Shown in pieces: positions 8,949 through 17,960 of a DNA stretch of 64,000 nt. The position numbers were made by a program, and so were the translations under genes. The stretch is taken from positions 1-64,000 of the forward strand of contig JAEEYO010000007.1 in the NCBI GenBank assembly GCA_016288205.1, written 5' to 3'. The first letter of the stretch is position 1; each line of letters opens with the position of its first letter. Source of the DNA: Treponema sp. (GTDB lineage Bacteria > Spirochaetota > Spirochaetia > Treponematales > Treponemataceae). A model generated the notes under the pieces. It ran no database searches, was not told where the DNA came from, and was given only the letters and a program-made list of their open reading frames with translations.

Positions 8949-9779
8949 ATGGACAAAAGACTTCTTACGGTTCAGGACATTTCTTGCGTGGGACAGTGCT
9001 CGCTTACGGTGGCGCTTCCAATCATCTCGGCATGCGGCATTGAGACCGCCATACTTCCGGGAGCAATTCTTTCCAATCACACGGCGAAGGGATTTACAGG
9101 CTGGACTTTCCACGACCTTACCGACGAATTCCCGAAAATCCTTGAGAGATGGCTCACAGAGAAAATCAGCTTCGACGCATTTTACACAGGATATGTCACC
9201 GCGACACAGATTCCATACATCAGGGAAATAATGGAAAAGACCGCGAGACCCGGAGCCCTGAAGATTGTGGACCCGGCGATGGCGGACAACGGAATTCTCT
9301 ACGCGGGATTCGCACCCGACTTCCCCAAGACAATGGCGACCTTATGCAACGGCGCGGATTTCGTGCTCCCGAACATCACTGAGGCATCCTTCCTTTTGGG
9401 CGAGACCTACAAGGAAAGCGGGTACGACAAAAAATACGTAGAGGACTTGTGCAAGGGACTTCATTCCCTCGGAGCAAAAAATGTCGTGCTTACCGGCGTA
9501 AGTTTTGAAAGCGACAAGCTCGGTGTTGCGGTTTATGACGGAGCGAGCACAAGCTACTATTTCCGCGACAGGCTCAACGCACAGATGCACGGAACCGGGG
9601 ACGTTTACGCAGCGAGCTTCACTGGAGCCCTTCTGAACGGAAAATCCGTTATGGATTCAGCCGCAATCGCAGCAGAATATGTCGCGGAGTCAATGCGCCT
9701 CACCCTTGACGACAAGGATCACTGGTACGGAGTGAAGTTCGAAAAGGCCATCCCCTATCTGATTGAGAAAATCAAATAG
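8949..9779 (+). CDS. Pyridoxamine/pyridoxal kinase
   Basis: A 276-residue ribokinase-family kinase that phosphorylates pyridoxal or pyridoxamine in the vitamin B6 salvage pathway. Diagnostic parts: the N-terminal VQDISCVGQCSLTVALPI segment of the bacterial pyridoxamine kinase group, KIVDPAMADNG, NITEASFLLG, and the catalytic MHGTGDVYAASFTGALL near residue 215 with the catalytic Asp in GTGD. A GGAGG ribosome-binding site stands 7 bases before the ATG. The divergent MocR regulator and the shared palindrome indicate control by PLP level. A PdxK/PdxY-type label is safe; which vitamer is preferred cannot be told. Confidence 0.92.
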   Translation: MDKRLLTVQDISCVGQCSLTVALPIISACGIETAILPGAILSNHTAKGFTGWTFHDLTDEFPKILERWLTEKISFDAFYTGYVTATQIPYIREIMEKTARPGALKIVDPAMADNGILYAGFAPDFPKTMATLCNGADFVLPNITEASFLLGETYKESGYDKKYVEDLCKGLHSLGAKNVVLTGVSFESDKLGVAVYDGASTSYYFRDRLNAQMHGTGDVYAASFTGALLNGKSVMDSAAIAAEYVAESMRLTLDDKDHWYGVKFEKAIPYLIEKIK

Positions 9780-9784
9780 GCTGA

Positions 9785-10762
9785 TCAATCCCCCAGCTTG
9801 ACATATCCGCTTTCTTCTATCAGATTCTGACCTTCAGGCGAAAGAAGAAAATCGATGACTTTTTTTACGGAAGCATTGTCCCTGTCTTTGGCACGCGTTA
9901 TCGCATAAAAATTGTTGAAGATCGGGTAGCTTCCGTTTCTTATATTTTCCTTATCCGGATACACGCCGTCAATCTTGAGGAGCTTTATGTCCCGGCTGCC
10001 GACGATCCCCTGCACATAGAACCTGAACGAATATCCCAGGGCACGTCCCTTGAAAGGATGGTTTTTCACCGTGATTTTCTCATCACCCATAAAAGCAAGC
10101 ATGGCGGTCTGACTTCCGCTTCCTTCAGGACGGACCAAGGCCGAAATGTAAGATCCGTCACCGCCCACCTCGGACCATTTGGAAACCTTTCCCGTATAGA
10201 TTGCTTTTATCTGCTCCTGGCTGAGAGAATCCACAGGATTTTTCGCATTGACCAAAAACACAAAGGCCTCAAAACCAATCGGAATCAGACTCAGCTCAAG
10301 TCCTGCCTCCCTAACCGCCTCAAGTTGTTTTTTCGAGGGATTCGCACAGAAGATAATGTCCGCGTCCCCGGAGTTCAGAGCCTTGAACGCACCTGCGGTA
10401 TTCCGCTTTTGAAGCTTGCTCTCCTCGCTGAAAGTCTCTCCGTCAAAAACACAGCTTCCCTCGGGATAAAGGGAGTTGAAAACGGCGGAGTACACCGGGA
10501 AAAGGGCGGTCGCACCGTCAAGCACAGGAAGAAAATCTCCGTCGTGAAATTTCCGGTCATCCGGCACGCTCAGCCTCACAATCTTCGAGTCCACGGTAAA
10601 GGGCTGGTACTCGCTCAGGTTTATGGAAGAAGTCTCCATCTCCTTGCCAAAATGATTTTCAAGACGGCGCGTGTAACGGAAATAAATCAGGGAGTCGAGC
10701 GATATGAAAAAAAACACAACATAGGCGACAACACAAATTTGAAAGGCTCTGTTTTTTTTCAT
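9785..10762 (-). CDS. Membrane-anchored PstS-like phosphate-binding domain protein
   Basis: A 325-residue protein with an N-terminal membrane anchor (about residues 8-28, without a clear signal-peptidase site) and a PBP-like domain of the PstS family. LDGATALFPVYSA, ADIIFCANPSK, KAIYTGKVSKWSEVGG and VRPEGSGSQTAMLAFMG match anion-binding loops of PstS-type proteins. It is the last gene of a three-gene minus-strand operon whose first two products are small membrane proteins; spacing to the previous stop is 1 base. No PstCAB genes are near, so it may act as a sensor or in an atypical uptake system rather than as canonical PstS. Confidence 0.78.
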   Translation of the reverse strand: MKKNRAFQICVVAYVVFFFISLDSLIYFRYTRRLENHFGKEMETSSINLSEYQPFTVDSKIVRLSVPDDRKFHDGDFLPVLDGATALFPVYSAVFNSLYPEGSCVFDGETFSEESKLQKRNTAGAFKALNSGDADIIFCANPSKKQLEAVREAGLELSLIPIGFEAFVFLVNAKNPVDSLSQEQIKAIYTGKVSKWSEVGGDGSYISALVRPEGSGSQTAMLAFMGDEKITVKNHPFKGRALGYSFRFYVQGIVGSRDIKLLKIDGVYPDKENIRNGSYPIFNNFYAITRAKDRDNASVKKVIDFLLSPEGQNLIEESGYVKLGD

Positions 10763-10763
10763 T

Positions 10764-10892
10764 TTACTCTCCGGCGATGAATGATGTCAGTGAAGCGTGC
10801 TGCTGAAGTTTCCAGGTGTAACAAATCAGCGCGGATGTTGAGAAAATTCCCGCCGCAAAAATCAGGACCAAAATGATGACGAATCTTTTCAT
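10764..10892 (-). CDS. Small single-span membrane protein
   Basis: A 42-residue protein, MKRFVIILVLIFAAGIFSTS then a short polar tail. One N-terminal membrane span or signal anchor fills nearly half of it. The start is supported by a GGGAGG ribosome-binding site; a longer in-frame reading from 10985 would overlap the upstream gene. It sits between another small membrane protein and the PstS-like gene, 1 base before the latter, so translational coupling is likely. No family recognised. Confidence 0.5.
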   Translation of the reverse strand: MKRFVIILVLIFAAGIFSTSALICYTWKLQQHASLTSFIAGE

Positions 10893-10908
10893 TCTAAAGC
10901 CTCCCGCT

Positions 10909-11127
10909 TTACATGCCATTGACGGCAATGTTGCCAATAAGAATCGCGATGAAAACAGCGAAGGCCAAATATATTGCCAAAACAAAAATGCATACTCCGA
11001 GCAGAATCTTGTACTTAAGCCTTTCTTCCCGATTCTCCTTTGGAATCATTACAAGGCGCGCGCTGCTGATACACATGCCAGTCAAAGCCGCCACGAACAG
11101 CACTATAAAAAATATGGTGACAATCAT
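10909..11127 (-). CDS. Small two-span membrane protein
   Basis: A 72-residue protein with two hydrophobic spans (about residues 2-22 and 42-66) joined by a basic/acidic loop (PKENREERLKYK). A GAGGGAG ribosome-binding site supports ATG 11127 rather than ATG 11145, which lies upstream of that site. First gene of the operon with the 42-residue protein and the PstS-like protein. No family recognised; a role as membrane partner of the binding protein is only inference. Confidence 0.55.
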   Translation of the reverse strand: MIVTIFFIVLFVAALTGMCISSARLVMIPKENREERLKYKILLGVCIFVLAIYLAFAVFIAILIGNIAVNGM

Positions 11128-11245
11128 TTTTACATTCTCCCTCACGAAAAGAATCTTCTATAAAATATTCTACATTTTATGAGCCGAAACTTCAAGCCGA
11201 AATTCCCTTTTCCCCATCGCCCGTTTTCAGTCCCCTGAGCAACCC

Positions 11246-11275
11246 TTGTTTTAAAGCCTTTAAAAATGATATAAT
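11246..11275 (+). promoter_or_regulatory. Promoter directly before the diguanylate cyclase start codon
   Basis: TTGTTT (11246-11251), 18-base spacer, TATAAT (11270-11275), then 6 bases and the ATG at 11282. No Shine-Dalgarno is present; a leaderless transcript is inferred. Confidence 0.6.
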
Positions 11276-11281
11276 GATTTC

Positions 11282-12472
11282 ATGCAGGATTTGACGAATC
11301 TTCAGACAGCCGCAATCTACTACGTTGAGATTGAATTCGTTTGTGCGGTGTTTATGCAGATTTTACTTTTCTCAACACTGAGGGACGTTGGACGTAACGT
11401 GCAGCGACGCAACCTGATTCACCTGCTTATCTCGGTAATTGCATACTGCTTCGTCGATTCACTCTGGATGCTGGTCTACGGTAACGTAATTCCGAGAAAC
11501 GGACTCACCCGCTCGCTCAGCAATGTCCTTCTCTACATATCAATGGGCTTCTGCTCGCACGACATCTACTCCTACCTTGAGGGACTGATGGACGAAATCC
11601 GCGGAAAAAAGGCGAAGCGCAAGAAGCTGTACTGGCTGCTGATTTTTGAGATTGTCATTATAATCGCGAATCCTTGGCTCAACATCATTTTCAGCATAGA
11701 CTCCAAGGGCGACATGTACAGGACGATTCTCTATCCTCTGTTCATGCTGGTTCTTTATACTCCGGTCATAATCGCTTTCGTAAAATCAATCATAATCGCG
11801 GTGAAGACTGAAAACGAATTCTCCCGCCGCCACGTGAGCCTTGTCACCGTCTACACCATTCCGGTTCTTGTAGGTGCCACACTTCATTTCCGCTGGCTCA
11901 CACACCCGACTTTCGTAATCGGATTTTCCGTCGCGACCGTAATCATCTACATTGCGCTCATGAGGGAACAGGTCTCAAGGGACGAGCTTACGGGAATCAC
12001 GAACAGGAGGAGCGCCGAAAGATATTTTCACAGGAAGATACACGAAATCAACAACGGGCAGAGCAACGAGTCAATCTATCTTCTCATGCTCGACGTGAAC
12101 CGCTTCAAGATGATCAACGACACATACGGACACACCGAGGGAGACCGCGCTCTGGTTCTGATAAGCGACGCACTCAAGAATGTCTGTGCCGGAATGAAGA
12201 CAAGGTGCATGATCTGCCGCTTCGGAGGCGATGAGTTCGTAATCGGCCTGTCATCAGACTCAGAGGATGAGGTGGAGAATCTCTGCGATTATCTGAGGGA
12301 CGCCCTTTGCGACGTGAACATCTCGGAAAAACTGCCATACGAGCTTTCAATCAGCATGGGCTACAAAAAATATGAAAAGAAGATGAAAAACCTAAAAAAC
12401 TTCATTGCGGCTGCCGATAAGTTAATGTATGAGAATAAAAAAAAGTTGAAGGGTACTGGGAACCAAAGATGA
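11282..12472 (+). CDS. Membrane-bound diguanylate cyclase (GGDEF)
   Basis: A 396-residue protein with about six N-terminal membrane spans (residues 10-230) followed by a GGDEF domain that makes cyclic di-GMP from GTP. The active-site loop RFGGDEFVIGL is canonical at about residue 315, and DVNRFKMINDTYGHTEGDRAL supplies the upstream metal- and substrate-binding residues. The usual inhibitory RxxD site a few residues before GGDEF is absent (TRCMIC), so classical product feedback is doubtful. The membrane part may sense an external signal, but I do not recognise its family. It probably starts a short operon with the 64-residue gene that follows. Confidence 0.9.
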   Translation: MQDLTNLQTAAIYYVEIEFVCAVFMQILLFSTLRDVGRNVQRRNLIHLLISVIAYCFVDSLWMLVYGNVIPRNGLTRSLSNVLLYISMGFCSHDIYSYLEGLMDEIRGKKAKRKKLYWLLIFEIVIIIANPWLNIIFSIDSKGDMYRTILYPLFMLVLYTPVIIAFVKSIIIAVKTENEFSRRHVSLVTVYTIPVLVGATLHFRWLTHPTFVIGFSVATVIIYIALMREQVSRDELTGITNRRSAERYFHRKIHEINNGQSNESIYLLMLDVNRFKMINDTYGHTEGDRALVLISDALKNVCAGMKTRCMICRFGGDEFVIGLSSDSEDEVENLCDYLRDALCDVNISEKLPYELSISMGYKKYEKKMKNLKNFIAAADKLMYENKKKLKGTGNQR

Positions 12473-12508
12473 GAATGCTTTGAGCCATGCCTTTTTGGAG
12501 GAGCGAAT

Positions 12509-12703
12509 ATGACTGAATCTGAACTGAACCTTACCATAAGAATGCTTGAGCTCATGCCCGATCAGGCCAGAGAGACCCTTTACCCCGGCTCCGGTGACAA
12601 AGAGACAGACCGCGTCCTCAGGATACAGCGCATTCAGGATTATTTCACCGAAAACATCTATCCGATTCTGTTCGACGGAAAAACAGCGAAAAAATCAAAG
12701 TAA
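12509..12703 (+). CDS. Small hypothetical protein
   Basis: A 64-residue soluble, charged protein beginning MTESELNLTIRMLELMPDQA, predicted mostly helical. A strong GGAGGAG ribosome-binding site lies 5 bases upstream, and it follows the diguanylate cyclase by 36 bases without a terminator, so co-expression is likely. No family recognised. A cyclic di-GMP related role would rest on position only. Confidence 0.6.
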   Translation: MTESELNLTIRMLELMPDQARETLYPGSGDKETDRVLRIQRIQDYFTENIYPILFDGKTAKKSK

Positions 12704-12764
12704 GCCGCCGGCGGACACATTCCGCATATTTTTCAGGAAAGTTCCTAATGACCAGATGCAGGGC

Positions 12765-12793
12765 TTCACAAAACCGGTGAAATTTTGTATAAT
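12765..12793 (+). promoter_or_regulatory. Promoter of the DnaE-like gene
   Basis: TTCACA (12765-12770), 17-base spacer, TATAAT (12788-12793). The expected leader is about 14 bases with only a weak AGGT motif. Confidence 0.55.
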
Positions 12794-12813
12794 GGTTCGA
12801 TAGGTACTTTTTT

Positions 12814-15252
12814 ATGTCAGAGATTAAAGTTTTTCCAAACCCGGCCCAAGGCATTTCCGTTTCCAATTTCGTTCATTTGCACGTGCACTCAGATTTTTCC
12901 ATGAACGACGGAAGCTCCAACATATATTCGCTTGTCTCAAAGGCCAAATCAATGAACATGAAATACCTTGCGCTGACCGACACCAACAATTTGATTGCCA
13001 TCCCGGATTTCGTCGCTTTGTGCAGGGCAAACAATATCTCTCCCATCATTGGAATGGAAGTCGTTGTCTCTGATGACGGTGATTTTTACAATCTTGTGCT
13101 TTTGTGCAAGGACATCTCCGGATATAAAAATCTCTGCCAGATTACGGGCTGCATTTTCTCAAAAAAATACACGGCAAGAAAACATTTCGTGACAATTGAG
13201 GAGCTGCGTGACTTCAAGGCAGGACTCATCTGTCTTACGGGGGGAAGAAACGGCGCGCTCTATTCGCTGATGGCAGAAGACAAAATGCAGGAAGCCGAGA
13301 ACCGAGCGGTTACCCTCAGAAAGATTTTTGGAAATGATTTTTACGTGGAGCTTCAGAACCACGGCAGCGAGAAAGACAGGATTGTGGGCGAAAGGATGAG
13401 CTTTTTCGCCAAGCGTCTGCACATGATTTGCGTTTTAACGAACGAAGTGAACTACTGCAGCCGGGGAGACGCCGAAGCCAACGAGATTCTCAGATGCATC
13501 CGCAAAAACGAGGCATATCAGGCAAGGGAAGACTTGAACCGCGAGTGGTACCTCAAGAATGAGTCCGAGATGTACGGTCTTTTTCCTTATGCGAGCGAAG
13601 CACTTAAAAACACCATGACGGTGGCAACAAAATGCAGCTACACCATCCCCCATTACAGCACAGAGGACTGCAAGAATTTCCTTCCCCAGATTGTTCCGCC
13701 GAAACAGTTCTGCATACACGGCAGCAACGACGAGAACCAGCAGGAGCTTTTGACAAGGCTCGTCAGCGCGGGACTCAAATCAAAATACAAGATCATTCCC
13801 GAGGACGTGCAGAAACGCTCCGACCAGGAAATCTCCTACATCGTGAAGCACAGGCTCACAAATTTCTTCCTCATGATCTGGGAATACGTGAACTGGGCAT
13901 CGGACCAGGACATCAACGTCAGCGGCGGAATCGGTGCAACCCCCTGTTCCCTTGTAGCGTTTGCCCTTGGACTTACCGACGTTGACCCGCTGAAAAACTC
14001 GCTTCCGGTAGAAAGGCTTATGAACGAGGAGTCAACAGGATTCCCGGAGACTGGCGTTGAGTTCGGCGCGGACAAAATCAACAGGCTCATACAGCATCTC
14101 AAGATTCTTTACGGCGAGAAAAAAGTCGCGAACATAATCGACGTGAAATATTACCGTGGCTCAAACATAAAGAAGCTTTTCATTGACCTGGGATGCGCCC
14201 TGAGGATTCCGGACAGCGACGTAAAGATGATCTGCGACAAAGTACCGGACGGAGACTTCACGCGGCTGAGAAACGCATTTTTGGATCCCGACGAATTCCA
14301 TCCCGAGAACGGACAGCTCGTACAGTTCAAAAACGACCCGCGCTTCTCACGTCTTTTTAAATTCGCGTTCAAGCTTGAGGGCAGCGTGTCCAATTTCTCG
14401 ATCCACAGCTCTGGTGTCGTAATCAGCAACTCAGACCTGTGCAAGATGATTCCCGTCTGCTCCGATCCGAAGACCGAGGAGCTCCTGACCCAATACACGT
14501 CGGAACACCTGAAAAGCTGCGGGCTCCACCGCTTTGACCTTTTTGACTCTCCGGTGGAAAGCTTCCTAAGACGCTGCGAGGACCTGATTTTGAAAAATCA
14601 TCCCGGAGACCATTTTCTTCTGGACAAAATATCACCCTACGACCCGGAGACTTTCGCGCTCTTCACGAAGGGACACACGGACGAAATCATCGGATTTGAG
14701 AGCGATCAAGAGAAAGAGCTTCTTGAGTCGCTTGCCCCGTCATCCTTTGACGAGCTCATGGCGTTTTACACGCTGGACAAGCAGGGGCGCTTTTATCAGA
14801 TTCAGGATTTCATCAGCAGAAAGGGAAACCCCAGCCTGATTCAATATCCGGACCAGTGCCTGAAGCCTGTGCTGCAGGAGACTTACGGACTTCTTCTGTA
14901 TCAGGAGCAGATGATGCTTGCTGTTCGGGAAATCTCAGGTCTTTCGCTTGAAAAGGCCGACGCAATCCGGAGATGCATCGCGGAAAGCAACAACACAAGG
15001 CTTGAGGAGCTGAAAAAGAATTTCACGGACGGAGCGAAGGAAAAAGGATTCTCAGAGGAAGAGGCGGAGAAACTTTACAACAGAATTGCGCCCACAGCAT
15101 CCTTCGCGTTCTTGAAGGCAAACGCCGTGGTTCAGACAAAAAAAATCTACACGCTCGCATGGCTCAAAGTCCACTACAACCATGAGTACGAGACAATCAA
15201 AAAGACATACACTTTGCGTCACTGGTGGACGGACTACTCGATGATTTTCTAA
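12814..15252 (+). CDS. Truncated DnaE-like protein with degenerate PHP and polymerase active sites
   Basis: An 812-residue relative of DNA polymerase III alpha (usually about 1150). The N-terminal PHP domain starts HLHVHSDFSM, but the expected LTDHGN reads LTDTNN. The catalytic PDxDxDF motif reads PETGVEF (residues 411-417), so the two conserved catalytic Asp are Gly and Glu; the GRGSAAGS nucleotide-binding stretch reads GGIGATPCS. The third Asp (HRFDLFD) and the finger segment LQETYGLLLYQEQMMLAVRE are kept. The sequence stops after LKVHYNHEYE, before the HhH, beta-binding and OB parts. A replicative polymerase role is unlikely; perhaps a structural or repair accessory factor. Followed closely by tsaD. 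Confidence 0.85.
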   Translation: MSEIKVFPNPAQGISVSNFVHLHVHSDFSMNDGSSNIYSLVSKAKSMNMKYLALTDTNNLIAIPDFVALCRANNISPIIGMEVVVSDDGDFYNLVLLCKDISGYKNLCQITGCIFSKKYTARKHFVTIEELRDFKAGLICLTGGRNGALYSLMAEDKMQEAENRAVTLRKIFGNDFYVELQNHGSEKDRIVGERMSFFAKRLHMICVLTNEVNYCSRGDAEANEILRCIRKNEAYQAREDLNREWYLKNESEMYGLFPYASEALKNTMTVATKCSYTIPHYSTEDCKNFLPQIVPPKQFCIHGSNDENQQELLTRLVSAGLKSKYKIIPEDVQKRSDQEISYIVKHRLTNFFLMIWEYVNWASDQDINVSGGIGATPCSLVAFALGLTDVDPLKNSLPVERLMNEESTGFPETGVEFGADKINRLIQHLKILYGEKKVANIIDVKYYRGSNIKKLFIDLGCALRIPDSDVKMICDKVPDGDFTRLRNAFLDPDEFHPENGQLVQFKNDPRFSRLFKFAFKLEGSVSNFSIHSSGVVISNSDLCKMIPVCSDPKTEELLTQYTSEHLKSCGLHRFDLFDSPVESFLRRCEDLILKNHPGDHFLLDKISPYDPETFALFTKGHTDEIIGFESDQEKELLESLAPSSFDELMAFYTLDKQGRFYQIQDFISRKGNPSLIQYPDQCLKPVLQETYGLLLYQEQMMLAVREISGLSLEKADAIRRCIAESNNTRLEELKKNFTDGAKEKGFSEEEAEKLYNRIAPTASFAFLKANAVVQTKKIYTLAWLKVHYNHEYETIKKTYTLRHWWTDYSMIF

Positions 15253-15269
15253 ATGCGAAGAAGGTTTTT

Positions 15270-16307
15270 ATGAAGATTTTGGGAATTGAAAGCTCCTGCG
15301 ACGAGACTGCCTGTGCGGTCGTTGAGGACGGACAAAAGATTTTGAGCAACGTGGTCGCCACGCAGATTCCTTTTCATCAGATTTACAAGGGAGTCGTTCC
15401 GGAGATTGCGAGCAGAAAACACGCCGAGTGGATTCTTCCCGTGGTGCGTCAGGCTCTGGATGAGTCAGGACTGAAACTCAGCGAGGTGGATGCCATTGCC
15501 GCGACGAACCGCCCCGGACTTATGGGCTCCCTTCTGGTGGGGCTCTCTTTCGGGAAGACCCTTGCATGGGCGGAGAACAAGCCCTTCCTTGCCGTGAACC
15601 ACATGCTCGGACATCTCTACGCGGCGCATCTTGAAAATGACATAGCCTACCCCTACCTCGGACTTCTCGTGAGCGGAGGACACACAATCATCGCGAAGGT
15701 AAACGGATTCGACGACCTTGAGATTCTTGGAACCACAATTGACGACAGCATCGGCGAGGCCTTTGACAAGGTGGCGAAATTCTACGGACTCGGATATCCC
15801 GGGGGAGTAATCATCGACAGGCTTTCACAAAAAGGAAATTCCAAGGCGTTCACTTTCCCGGTTCCGAAGCTGGACAAGGGAGACCACCGCTACGACCTGA
15901 GTTTCAGCGGACTTAAGACAGCCGTAATTCATCAGGCCGACACTTTCCTGAACGAGGGATTTGAGAAGACACCCGAAAACATAGCAGCCTCATTTCAGGA
16001 GGTGGCATGCAGGACTTTGGTGAGCCGTCTGATGCGCGCGGTAGAGGACACAGGATTGAAAACCGTTGTCGCAGGAGGAGGAGTCGCAGCCAACAGCCGT
16101 CTCCGAGCATTGCTTTCCGAGCACACGGACCTAAAGTGCATTTTCCCGCCACTGAAACTTTGCGGTGACAACGGCGCGATGATTGCGGGAGTGGCCTATC
16201 ACTTTTTCAAACGCGGGGACACAAGCCCCCTGAACACCACCGCATGTGCCAGGATCCCTCAGTTCAAGAGAGGACTTGCGAACCTTGAGGCGTTCGGACG
16301 GAGATAA
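15270..16307 (+). CDS. tsaD: tRNA N6-threonylcarbamoyladenosine transferase TsaD
   Basis: A 345-residue member of the Kae1/TsaD family that transfers the threonylcarbamoyl group to A37 of ANN-decoding tRNAs. It begins MKILGIESSCDETACAVVED, the family signature. Metal-binding histidines are in NHMLGHLYAAH, followed by LVSGGHT, and VAGGGVAANSRLR and CGDNGAMIAG are present. The ATG at 15270, preceded by GAAGAAGG, gives the canonical N-terminus; an upstream in-frame ATG at 15225 would overlap the DnaE-like gene. It is 17 bases after that gene and 2 bases before the double ATPase gene, so the three may form an operon. Confidence 0.97.
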   Translation: MKILGIESSCDETACAVVEDGQKILSNVVATQIPFHQIYKGVVPEIASRKHAEWILPVVRQALDESGLKLSEVDAIAATNRPGLMGSLLVGLSFGKTLAWAENKPFLAVNHMLGHLYAAHLENDIAYPYLGLLVSGGHTIIAKVNGFDDLEILGTTIDDSIGEAFDKVAKFYGLGYPGGVIIDRLSQKGNSKAFTFPVPKLDKGDHRYDLSFSGLKTAVIHQADTFLNEGFEKTPENIAASFQEVACRTLVSRLMRAVEDTGLKTVVAGGGVAANSRLRALLSEHTDLKCIFPPLKLCGDNGAMIAGVAYHFFKRGDTSPLNTTACARIPQFKRGLANLEAFGRR

Positions 16308-16309
16308 TC

Positions 16310-17926
16310 ATGGACAAGGAAAAACTCATTTCCATTGAAAACTGCTCAGTGCGTGGCATGTCAAAAACCTGTCTCAGGAACATCAGCTGGGAGATGAAAA
16401 GCGGAGAGGCATGGCTTGTTACCGGTCCCAACGGCGGAGGCAAGGCTGATTTCATAAACGCGCTCGCAGGCCGTCTGAGTTTTGTCCCCGAGGAAGATTT
16501 TGATACAAAGGCACCGTCATCATTTTACTCAGACTTTGAAAAATCCGTCGCCGTAGTCTCGCTTGAGGAAGCCGCACGTTTAATAGAAGAAGAGCGCAGC
16601 CGTGATGAGAGCGAGATCATGGACAAAGAGGATGAGGGACGCACCGGAAGACAGTACATTGCCGAGGTTCTTGGCGGCTCCTCAAAAAAACATGCCCCCC
16701 TGCCGCCGATCGCACACAGGCTCGAGACATTTCCCCAGGTAAAACTGTGCGGTGTTGAGAAAATCCTTGACCGGGGATTGCGCTATATGTCCACAGGCGA
16801 AATCCGAAGGACCCTTTTGTGCCGAGCCCTACTTTCCGGTTGCCGACTTTTGATTCTGAGCGATCCCTTCGCCGGTCTGGACGTTGACTCAAGAAAAATT
16901 CTCCTTGAGTTTTTTGACACGATTACAGGCCGACAGCTTGGTGAGAATGCCGGTGAGAGCGGACTTCCCAGAATCATACTGAGCATGGAGAGATTTCACG
17001 AGATTCCTAAGAACGTGAACCGTGTGCTTGAGTTCTCCGAAAGACGCATCGTTTTTTCAGGCACCAGGGATAATTACGAGTCGCTTCTTAAAAAGAGAGC
17101 CGGTGAGAATGCGGCCGAAAGCGAAAAGAAACGCCGGGACTTTTTATCGACGCTGGAAAAAATCCGGGAGACCTACGGTGCGCTTGTGGGAGACAGTATA
17201 ATCGGCGGTGAAAAATCAGCTGACGGAGAGAGCTTGATCCGATTCGAGAACGTGAACGTGGGATGGGGAGAAAATCACGTGCTCCGGGATTTGAGCTGGG
17301 AAGTGAAAAGCGGATGCCACTGGCTGATTCGAGGACCGAACGGCTCCGGCAAGACCACAATCCTTGAGCTGATAACCGGCGACAACATGCAGGTTTTCCG
17401 TGAGCGGATTTTTCTTTTCGGAAAGAAACGAGGAAGCGGCGAGACAATCTGGGACATAAAGAAGAGGCTCGGAATCGTGAGCTACCGCCTGCACGTTGAG
17501 TACAGGATGGTCGGAGGCACGTCGCTTTTGGAAACCGTCATAAGCGGATTCCACGACAGCATTGGTCTTTACGAGCAGGCCACAGACTTTGAGATTGCAT
17601 CGGCGAGAGAGTGGCTTTCCCTCGGTGGATTTGCGGGACGTGAGAACGAGACATTCGGTTCCCTGAGCTACGGCGAGCAGAGGGCCATCCTGATTTTGCG
17701 TGCCGCGGTAAAACTTCCCTGCGTCCTGATTCTGGATGAGCCCTGCCACGGACTTGACGAGAACAACCGCGAGAAAATCCTTGCCCTGTTGGAAACCGTG
17801 GGAAACTCAGGAACAACAACCCTCCTCCATGTAACCCACGACGTCTCCGAAGTGCTTCCTTGCGAAAGACACGTCCTTGAGCTGCACCCGGATCAAGAGC
17901 CGATGTGGGAAGTAAAGGAAAGATAG
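16310..17926 (+). CDS. ModF/PhrA-like protein with two ABC ATPase domains, the first degenerate
   Basis: A 538-residue soluble protein with two ABC ATPase domains and no membrane spans. Domain 1 (about 5-265) has Walker A GPNGGGKAD, lacking the Ser/Thr after Lys, signature MSTGEIRR and a Walker B LLILSDPFAGLD without the catalytic Glu. Domain 2 (about 305-535) is canonical: GPNGSGKTT, LSYGEQRA, LILDEPCHGLDE. The arrangement matches the ModF/PhrA group, often called molybdenum-transport related, although no molybdate genes are near. It starts 2 bases after tsaD. One active and one degenerate site suggests an asymmetric ATPase; the true partner is unknown. Confidence 0.82.
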   Translation: MDKEKLISIENCSVRGMSKTCLRNISWEMKSGEAWLVTGPNGGGKADFINALAGRLSFVPEEDFDTKAPSSFYSDFEKSVAVVSLEEAARLIEEERSRDESEIMDKEDEGRTGRQYIAEVLGGSSKKHAPLPPIAHRLETFPQVKLCGVEKILDRGLRYMSTGEIRRTLLCRALLSGCRLLILSDPFAGLDVDSRKILLEFFDTITGRQLGENAGESGLPRIILSMERFHEIPKNVNRVLEFSERRIVFSGTRDNYESLLKKRAGENAAESEKKRRDFLSTLEKIRETYGALVGDSIIGGEKSADGESLIRFENVNVGWGENHVLRDLSWEVKSGCHWLIRGPNGSGKTTILELITGDNMQVFRERIFLFGKKRGSGETIWDIKKRLGIVSYRLHVEYRMVGGTSLLETVISGFHDSIGLYEQATDFEIASAREWLSLGGFAGRENETFGSLSYGEQRAILILRAAVKLPCVLILDEPCHGLDENNREKILALLETVGNSGTTTLLHVTHDVSEVLPCERHVLELHPDQEPMWEVKER

Positions 17927-17960
17927 AAAACTCTACGGCTGCCAAAACCATCTCAACATC

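Noticed and set aside
10058..10780. 240-codon plus-strand frame opposite the PstS-like gene
   Set aside because: Shadow of the minus-strand operon; no start signal.
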